Assembly (NCBI GenBank): GCA_036768485.1
Contig: JAVLUZ010000548.1
Location: forward strand, 434,001 to 498,000
Direction of reading: 5' to 3'
DNA length: 64,000 nucleotides
Origin: Mermis nigrescens
Taxonomy: Eukaryota > Nematoda > Enoplea > Mermithida > Mermithidae
The notes under the pieces were generated by a model, which was not told the origin of the DNA, searched no databases, and saw only the letters and a list, made by a program, of their open reading frames with translations. The position numbers and the translations under genes are program-made. Every line of letters begins with the position of its first letter. Position 1 is the stretch's first letter. Of this stretch, positions 57,271 to 64,000 are shown one piece after another.

Positions 57271-57400
57271 CGACCTAAGCATCTATACATCGACCTAAGC
57301 ATCTATACATCGACCTAAGCATCTATACATCGACCTGAGCATCTATACATCGATCTAAGCATCTATACATCGATCTAAGAACCTATACATCGACTTGAGC
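57271..57400 (+). repeat. 20-bp tandem repeat, 6.5 units
   Basis: The unit CGACCTAAGCATCTATACAT repeats at exact 20-bp intervals from 57271 to 57391, with C-to-T and A-to-G variants in the later units. Confidence 0.95.
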
Positions 57401-58300
57401 GGGAGCAACCTCGTCCTAAGCAGCTTAAAACACCTTTTTAGATATACTAAGCCTAAGCCTAAGTATAATAGAAGCAAAAACTTAGATTTTTGTATATCTT
57501 GTCAAGTAAAACCGAAAAAAAACATGCAAAAAAATCTGAAAATTTTTTTAATTTTTTTAAAATTTCGAACAGCTTTTCGCACCTTTTTCTTTCTTCTCCT
57601 TCATTGCTATGCTTCCTCACGTAATTTCAGCCCATGTTATTTATTTCTGACCAATGTGTAAGTCCTTGGATCGAGCCGTTTAATCGTCCCACCCAACACT
57701 CACATAGAGAGTTGCCTGCAATTTTGCAAGTATGGCTCAGATTTCCACCGAATTTTTTTGCGCACTTCAATTTATCATGTTCTACCATCTCGGCAAAAAA
57801 ATTTTGGCATTCCATATTCGTTTTGCTTTTTTCTAAAAGTACCATATTCTTATGTTCAGCCGTATAACAACTTCTTGTCCTGTCCTGTCCTTTTTTTGAT
57901 AGTAAACTGCAAAATAATTTATTCGCAAGAAAGCTAAAACTTGCTTTCTCTTAATATCAAATTATTGAAGACTATATCATATTATAACCCTTTTCTTATA
58001 AATAACTGAATGCTCATGTAAAGGAAAGAGAGCTTCTCAGAAAAGAAGTACCTACCTACCCTATCTTGTGCATATGGGTGGCATTTTATAGGTATAGTCT
58101 GTTACATTTATTCGAGAGCTTTTTAGTCGATTTTTTGAAGGCTACAGTGAGCGAAACAAGACGAATTACTGTTATTCGGCAGATCAGCTCAGTGAGGACG
58201 AATGGCTGGAATTCTTTCATTTTTAATGAACTAATCCGCCCATGTAAATTCAATTTAAGGATTTAACCAGTGCTGGGAGGGACACACTAAAGTAAGTGCG
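57401..58300. other. unassigned
   Basis: Short open frames on both strands (for example 57634-57867) overlap each other and match nothing known to me. No repeat was recognised. Confidence 0.3.
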
Positions 58301-58318
58301 CTAAATAGAAAGCTATCG

Positions 58319-58384
58319 GCTAAAATTCGAATCCGGGTTGCCTCGACGACAAGCGGATGTTTTACCACTGAGCTATGTAGGGGT
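58319..58384 (-). repeat. tRNA-like sequence (SINE head or tRNA pseudogene)
   Basis: On the minus strand TAGCTCAGTGGTAAAAC looks like a polymerase III A box and GGATTCGAATT like a B box, about 33 bp apart, with TTGTCG where an anticodon loop would fall. Anticodon and T stems do not pair well and the acceptor stem is not convincing, so this is a decayed tRNA or tRNA-derived SINE rather than a working tRNA. Confidence 0.4.
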
Positions 58385-60054
58385 TCGCGGCATTTTTTAA
58401 GATTTTAATTTATTGTGTTTAAAGTGTCAACTTAGGATGAGCTGAATGCGCGATTTTTATCTGTTAGTTGACTGATCTGCTGGAAGACGAGAATGAATTA
58501 TGTCGCAGAAATGTTATTAAAAATCCCATCTTTGTTACATAGCTACAGTGAGATATAGTGACCTACAGTAAATAAGAAAGAAGGGGTTACTGCAGCCTCC
58601 GAAAACATTTACTGAAAAAGCTCTCGGATAAATGAAACAGACTAATGTAAGTACCTGCTGTTTATGATAATAATTGGGCCAACCGAAGTACCATCCTACT
58701 ACATCCTCAATCCGGTATTGATTTTCCATGTAACTTTTAGGGCTTTAGTTACCTTGGAGTTGTCTTAGCGCGCGCAAACGAGTTTGCTGATTAAGTACTT
58801 GAAGTATGTACGGATAACTAAACCGACAGCACGCCGCCGGGGAAGATACCCAATACACAACAACTACCAAAGCAACGAACCCCAATAAGTACCTTCGCGG
58901 CTTACCTAAGTACCTTTGCTACAACTAGCGCTGGATAGGAAACTGCGGCAATTCACCTGCACTTTTCCAAATTACTCTGAATACTTACTACCTAAAATCT
59001 CCACGGACGTTACAGGTCCGGTACTTATGGAGATTATGGGAAGGAGATGCCGACCGCAGATCCTAACACAGGAGTAATTAGATAACCCCGGTATTTGCCC
59101 TAGGTCCTTGGACCTTTTTAGACCAAAAGAATATTTTTCGCGAAAAGAATTTAAAAGGTTTCGCACTAGATTACCTATGGCGAAACTACTTACGAATTTT
59201 GGATCCAATAGCACTCTGTACTTAAATCACAACAACAAAGAGCTCTAGTCCGGGCTGTCATCATCTATAAAAATTATGTAATAATTTTTATAGGTTTTTG
59301 GTTCGAAAGAGGAATTATGAATTTTAAACGAAATGATAAATAAAAGGTTTTACCCAATAGAATCCGGCAATTATTTAAGTCGAGGCCGGCCGATCCAATT
59401 CCCAAACTACCTGCGTTATAATGCAACTCTAGGCAGTTGGTTTTCTAGTTTTATCTACATATGTACAAACTATGGCGCTCATAAAGTCGAAGAAGACACG
59501 CCGGAAACTAAAAGGCACTTTTTGCCACAACAACCGAACTAATAATGATTGGAGGGAGGCCTACAGTAATATAAGAAGAGAAATAGAAAGAAATGTTATT
59601 TATAAGAAATTGGCGCTACTTGCGCATGGATTTTTCGGGTCTCTGCACAGGCTCAACGTGAATAGCGGTCATGTCGCCTATGTTTTAATTGTAAAGAAAT
59701 GATAAAGGACTTGTAGGGGTTCCACAGTAAAAGGTCGCATCTTTGTATCCCTCGCGACACATAGTGACAAGAGTCCAACCAATTGACACTGCGTGGTCGG
59801 AATGCCTCCGCATGTCATACTATCGATGATCTGAAGACTATGGCTGGATCGCCAAAGTGGAAACAAAAGACCGGATGGTCGGAATAGGCGCACTAAGGTG
59901 CGTAATGGCCGTAAGTGTAAACGGCACGTGTAGATATGTACACTATCTACATCCAGCTTCAGAGAGTGCGAGAAGAGTTGCTATTTTTGTCACTAATTCG
60001 GTTTAATAATTACTTACTAAGCCTTTTTGCTGCCTAAGCCATGTGAACTATAAC
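58385..60054. other. unassigned
   Basis: Several 60-80 codon frames overlap (58972-59214 minus, 59472-59702 plus, 59678-59893 minus). None shows a splice structure, a domain or support from a second copy. I see no repeat family here. Confidence 0.3.
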
Positions 60055-60220
60055 AAGTCTGTTTCACAAAAGTTTAGGCATAAATTTCAAGCATTTTTTC
60101 GAAAGTAAGCCGACGGATTACGATAATAATATATAAAATCAATGCTATAATCATAATTTGCCGGCTTATTGTCGGACTTAGTTTTTAAAATTTATGCCCA
60201 AACCTGTGTGAATTAGACTA
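60055..60220. mobile_element. palindromic MITE
   Basis: The left AGTCTGTTTCACAAAAGTTT followed by AGGCATAAATTT pairs with the right AAATTTATGCCCAAACC followed by TGTGTGAATTAGACT. The inner TAAGCCGACGGATTA also pairs with TTGCCGGCTTA. It is 166 bp with arms of about 35 bp. A one-arm fragment is at 11424. The target duplication is unclear. Confidence 0.6.
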
Positions 60221-60484
60221 TTAGTTTAGACAATGAGCTCTTAAATAGATAAAGTAGGCTATTGTTCTCTTCAAGTATCTCGCTACACTATAAATGTTTC
60301 TATAAATAGTAAGATATATATAAACATTATTTTGCATGTGTGTAGTATATTGTTGGAAAAGCTAGTAATATTCTTAGGTAAGTAAATATATTTACTGTAG
60401 TCTAATACAAATCGGCGACCGAGTGAAAAAGTCTGAAAATCGAAAAATTTCTTATGAGAACACAACGGGAAAACAGCTGCCTGC

Positions 60485-61044
60485 CATTGGCGTAGCCCGA
60501 GGGGAGAAGGAGGTGAATTCCCCGCCCTGGGGAAAATTTCGACATGTTCAAAAACTGAGCATTATGGTTGCAGCGACATAAAATCGAAAAATTCGGCGCT
60601 TTGTGCCGATTTCTTGAAATGAAATGAAATGAAAATAGCTTATTGCGACAGAGATGGAATTAAAACAATACAAATTTGATCAAATTAAAAAAAGAAAGAA
60701 TCAGAGTAAATACACTGAAATGTCGTCAATGCGATGAAATATAATATCAAAAACCTGCGCAAGGACTATAAAGGCGGTTTACACTTCTATCTTTTGGCAG
60801 TTTCTTTCGTTTTATTGCAGCAAGAGTAAAAAAATTAGCACTTCGCGCGCATTATACACATTTTTTTCATCAAAAAGTAAAAAGATAACAAGAAAAGATG
60901 ACTTTTTATTGCTTAAATAGTGCAGGACGATGTGAAAAGCCCAAAAACAGCTTATTTTGCGGCCCCGCCCGTTTTTATGATTTTTTTTGATAACAATATG
61001 ATTTTTTTGGATACCCCCTGGCTAAAATCCTCGCTACGCCTATG
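60485..61044. mobile_element. hAT-like element, CATTGGCGTAGCCC end
   Basis: The left CATTGGCGTAGCCCGAGG and the right end (reverse complement CATAGGCGTAGCGAGG) are inverted repeats. Flanks CTGCCTGC and CGGCCTGA agree at 6 of 8. A degenerate hairpin GGCGCTTTGTGCC lies near 60596. It is 560 bp, with an ATGAA-type simple repeat inside (60617-60640). Confidence 0.6.
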
Positions 61045-61215
61045 CGGCCTGAACAAATTCTAAATTTTTCTCGTTTAGAAGAAGAAAATTTATTCGGTGA
61101 AAGTATTAAAAAAAGAAGTACGTCTAGATTACACTGTGAAAATATTGTGAAAAAAGGATTTCAATTAGGCCATTTAATCTTACGCAGTTTTGTTTCTAAA
61201 GATAAATCTTTACTT
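61045..61215 (+). mobile_element. non-LTR RT fragment
   Basis: The plus strand reads ENIVKKGFQLGHLILRSFVS then KDKSLL, a fingers/palm-to-thumb region seen in CR1/Jockey-class RT just before the VRPVLEY segment found at 61629. It joins an AAATAC-repeat tail belonging to the next, oppositely oriented element. Confidence 0.6.
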
Positions 61216-61600
61216 CGTAAATACAAATACAAATACAAATATTTTATTTTCGTCGCACAAAAAAAGAACACAATAAGAAAAGAAACATTAATATACAATG
61301 AAATACAATTATAAATAAACATTCGACATGAATCATCATACAAAATCACATATTCTAAAAGCAAGAAATTATTAATTAAAGTACATTTATACGAGATTAG
61401 TGCAAAAGACGAAGGTAGGCGCGCAGGCTAAATAAATTATGCACTTAGAACACGCCCCTAGCAAATACCCCGTTAGATCAACTTTTTTCAAGTTTTCACG
61501 GAGGGAAGCAACACTAGGAGATCTTACAACAGCTTCAGGGAGAGAATTCCATACGTGAATCCACCTATTGGATAAATCATACCCACGAACATCAAGCCGA
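61216..61600 (-). mobile_element. non-LTR retrotransposon 3' end, minus strand
   Basis: The minus strand reads IHVWNSLPEAVVRSPSVAS then LRENLKKVDLTGYL, ending at about 61440. Its 3' end carries short GTATTT-type repeats at 61218-61240. It is inserted between the plus-strand RT pieces at 61045 and 61601. Confidence 0.65.
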
Positions 61601-61857
61601 AAAGGAGTGTAAAGCCTTTGTTACTTATGTGAGACCTGTACTTGAATACGGATCGGTTGTCTGGAACCCTTTTCTACATTGCGACATAGATTCCGTTGAG
61701 GGTGTCCAACGTAGGTTTACAAAACGACTTTTCAATGAATGCAATAATTTATTACTGAAACGCGACAATTACGAAGGATGTAAAAGAGTAATAAAACGTA
61801 CGGTCAAGAGAAAAAAGCGTACAGCAAAAGGCGATGAGCGAGTCATGAAAATGACGA

Positions 61858-62290
61858 TTTAAGCCCGCCCTATAATAAATTTGGATAAGTCGACATCAAT
61901 TAATCTAGATTTGAATATATTTAAGTTAGGGGAAGAGACTACAAAATCAGGTAGGTGATTCCAAACAGAGATATACTTATAGAAAAAGTCAAATTTTTGT
62001 AAATTAGAACGGACAAGAGGAACTACTAGCTTGAAACGATTTGTGCAGTGAGTAGTATTTTGATTAAGCACAAAAAAATCTGTCATGGAAAGACAAGATT
62101 TTTGACCAATAATTTGATACATCATACATAAGCAAGTATGAAGGCGACGTAATTCTAATCGACACAAGTTAAGTTGGTTAAGGCGTTCGTCGTAAGAAAG
62201 AGGGCTATGATATCCAACTGTGTATTCAGTAAATTTACGCTGAAGAGCCTCCAGCCTGTTGATATCACTGATATAAAAGGGGTTCCATAA
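61858..62290 (-). mobile_element. non-LTR retrotransposon 3' end, nested on the minus strand
   Basis: An uninterrupted minus-strand frame reads RLEALQRKFTEYTVGYHSPL, SYDERLNQLNLCRLELRRLH, KFDFFYKYISVWNHLPDFVV and ends FIIGRA-stop at 61859. It is a different subfamily from the surrounding plus-strand element and is better preserved, fitting a later insertion. Confidence 0.8.
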
Positions 62291-62760
62291 AGCACAGGAA
62301 GTCTTTCATATGATCAGAGATTGATTCAACTTTGATTAGAAAGACTTGAATTAAGACGTTTATATAATGACCTCACTTTAGCTTTTTCTCTTATTAGATT
62401 TAATATTCTGCCTTTTGAGGATTTCTTTACATTTAATACTAATTCAAATCGATCAATGAATTCTCGTAAGCTTTTTGTTAATCGGACAAACAAAAACTGC
62501 AGAAAATTTGAATTTTGTAATCGAGTAATCTGTCTGGAATTCTCTACCTGAGGAAGTTATAAGTGCGCCAAATAGACATGTTTTTCTTAATAGATTGAAA
62601 AGGGTTGATCTTAATCGTTCAATTCAGGGGCGTAAATAAGTGCAGTTCATGTACGGCCTTTACGTTATCCCGCTTTCCTCGACTATTTATGTATTTTATT
62701 GACTTGTCTTTCTGTGTTTGTTTGTATTTCATCTTTTTTATCTCATATCAATGTATTAAT

Positions 62761-63876
62761 TAGGATCGACCGGAGGTCCATTTTTTTCCTCCGGGCCGGA
62801 GCCGGAGCTCCGGCCATCGTCACCTCCGGCCGGAGCCGGAGGCCGGAGGCCGGAGGTGAACTTAGAATTTTCAGTGAACTAGAATTTTCACAAGCCGTAA
62901 ATATAATTCATATGATGTACAGTATATAGGTTTGTATAAATACATTGCTCATGGATATGTAAAAGATCTGTAGAAGTGAATGTTTATTATCTAGCCATGC
63001 ATTTATATACCCAAATAAACATAGCATAAAGAGCTTAGCAATGTGTCTGTATGTACTTATATCTACAATCTGTAATAGCTCAAAAAGTAAGTGAGCAGAC
63101 TACGTCGCACCAAGTTTGTTATTCTGTCACTCGAAAGCACGGTTTTTTTGTATTCGGCAAAGATTTTGCGCGATGTACAAAGACTTTTGGGGACCGTCTT
63201 TGTACATGTGCAAAGATTTTTGGTTCTTTATAATTTCAGAAATTGCATTTTGAAAGGAGAAATGCCAATTTTTTGGCGCTTCGCGCCGTTTTGAGACGAT
63301 TATTACTGATTTTTGCCCTCAGAAACCTAGAAATTGCTAAAATACGTAACCGAAGGTCGAACAACTCTGTTTTTGCCACACTTAAATCGCTACTGTACCA
63401 TATTATAGTACCCAAAAATTTGTGTGTACGAAATGTACAAAGACTTTTTGGGACCATCTTTGTGCATGTACAAACGGACCTTGTACAAAAAAACACTGCT
63501 CGAAAGAGATTTATATCCATTTATGCGCTGAATTAACGCGGACTCGGCTCGCTTTGCAATCTGAAATATTCTCATTCATTATTAAGCAAAATATATGATA
63601 TAATATTTCACCAATGGTGCATTCACAATGCCACATTAGTGTTCACATTCACAGCTTCACTTATTAAACCTGTGTTTGTACAAATTCACAAAATAGGCAA
63701 TCTGAGTGCTAAGCTTCAAAAGAAAAGAAGATCGTTAAAGCATTGAATGATTCGGTTCAAAAAACCTCCGGCCTCCATCCCCTTTTTGTACCTCCGGCCG
63801 CCGAAGGCCGGAGGACCAAAAAATGGCCGGAGGAGCCGGAGGCCGGAGCCGGAGCTGGAGCTCCGGTCGATCCCTA
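62761..63876. mobile_element. hAT-like element with CCGGAG arrays, TSD GTATTAAT
   Basis: A perfect 8-bp duplication GTATTAAT (62753-62760 and 63877-63884) interrupts the 3' tail of the retrotransposon. The uninterrupted version of that site is seen at 26140-26147. The termini TAGGATCGACCGGAGG and TAGGGATCGACCGGAGC (reverse complement of the right end) match. Dense CCTCCGGCCGGAGG-type palindromes lie inside each end. No transposase remains. A MITE is nested at 63138-63498. Confidence 0.9.
63138..63498 (+). mobile_element. TTTTTTTGTA-family hAT-like MITE, TSD CTCGAAAG
   Basis: A perfect 8-bp duplication CTCGAAAG (63130-63137 and 63499-63506). Termini CACGGTTTTTTTGTA and, reverse-complemented, CAGTGTTTTTTTGTA differ at 2 of 15 positions. 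It contains a perfect GGCGCTTCGCGCC hairpin (63275-63287) and two CTTTGTACATG-type half palindromes. At 361 bp it is the best-bounded copy of the family. Confidence 0.9.
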
Positions 63877-64000
63877 GTATTAATGTTACTTGGTTTGTTG
63901 TCGGGTCAGCGAATAAAATTTGTAATTTATACAAAGTAGGTAAAAAAATGCATTGTCAATGTAAACATAATACACAATGTGCATAAAACAAAGTATGTAC

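Larger units (their letters stand above)
61601..63925 (+). mobile_element. CR1/Jockey-type retrotransposon 3' region, split twice
   Basis: The plus strand encodes VRPVLEYGSVVWNPFLHCDI and SVEGVQRRFTKRLF (61629-61740), then resumes at about 62305 (SYDQRLIQL-like, KFEFCNRVI..., FLNRLKRVDLNRSIQGRK, stop near 62638). It ends with the same 3' tail as 26130-26205, at 63877-63925. It is interrupted by a minus-strand RT element (61858-62290) and by a hAT element (62761-63876). Frameshifts and stops are present. Confidence 0.75.

Noticed and set aside
58319..58384. Functional tRNA gene on the minus strand
   Set aside because: A- and B-box-like words are present but the anticodon and T stems do not pair and the acceptor stem is absent; kept only as a tRNA-like repeat.
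59472..59702. Basic 76-codon plus-strand frame (SKKTRRKLKGTFCHNNRTN)
   Set aside because: It overlaps other frames of similar size and has no recognisable domain, splice structure or second copy.
13205..63287. CRISPR-like array suggested by regularly recurring short palindromes
   Set aside because: Spacing is irregular, the palindromes lie inside transposons of different families, the genome is eukaryotic and no cas-like gene is present.

Overview
This window is a TE-choked, AT-rich piece of an animal nuclear genome, most likely an invertebrate and plausibly an arthropod; the species cannot be fixed from the sequence. It holds three recognisable host genes, all on the minus strand, with long GT-AG introns. 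From right to left these are MCTS1 (46062-51092, 3 exons, complete), UXS1 encoding UDP-glucuronate decarboxylase (23287-43438, 9 exons, complete), and the 5' half of an ATRIP-like checkpoint gene (15325-20332, 4 exons, running off to the left). Every UXS1 and MCTS1 splice junction is phase-consistent. A fourth minus-strand gene of unknown identity may lie between MCTS1 and UXS1 (C-terminal exon 44404-44532). The three known genes are unrelated housekeeping functions: translation re-initiation, Golgi/ER UDP-xylose supply and ATR checkpoint signalling. Nothing suggests that they work as a unit.

Nearly everything else is mobile DNA. From 440 to 11405 two direct copies of a GTGTAAA-rich repeat flank a 6.6 kb foldback with arms of about 1.9 kb (2288-8879). 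The foldback loop holds a 5'-truncated, frameshifted non-LTR retrotransposon with an 11-12 bp target duplication. From 11.5 to 64 kb the introns and intergenic DNA are filled with short terminal-inverted-repeat elements. For about twenty of them I could read matching 8-bp target-site duplications (TSDs), the hAT hallmark. Two longer elements still carry recognisable C-terminal hAT transposase remnants (12884-13020 and 24233-24445). There are several CR1/Jockey-type reverse transcriptase tails, a non-autonomous Helitron (54522-55864), a pogo-like MITE, a mariner-like MITE and several tandem repeats. Elements are nested up to three deep, so the order of insertion can be read.

Three observations stand out. 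(1) A 13-mer, GGCGCGAAGCGCC, containing the exceptionally stable GCGAAGC mini-hairpin, recurs perfectly 11 times, with further near-perfect copies, and sits inside several otherwise dissimilar hAT-like families. (2) A 1.78 kb tandem duplication, about 99.6% identical, spans part of UXS1 exon 2 and intron 1. (3) Inside that duplication lies a 60-nt, frame-neutral candidate cassette exon coding for a hydrophobic stretch. It is now present twice, beside the UXS1 signal-anchor exon.
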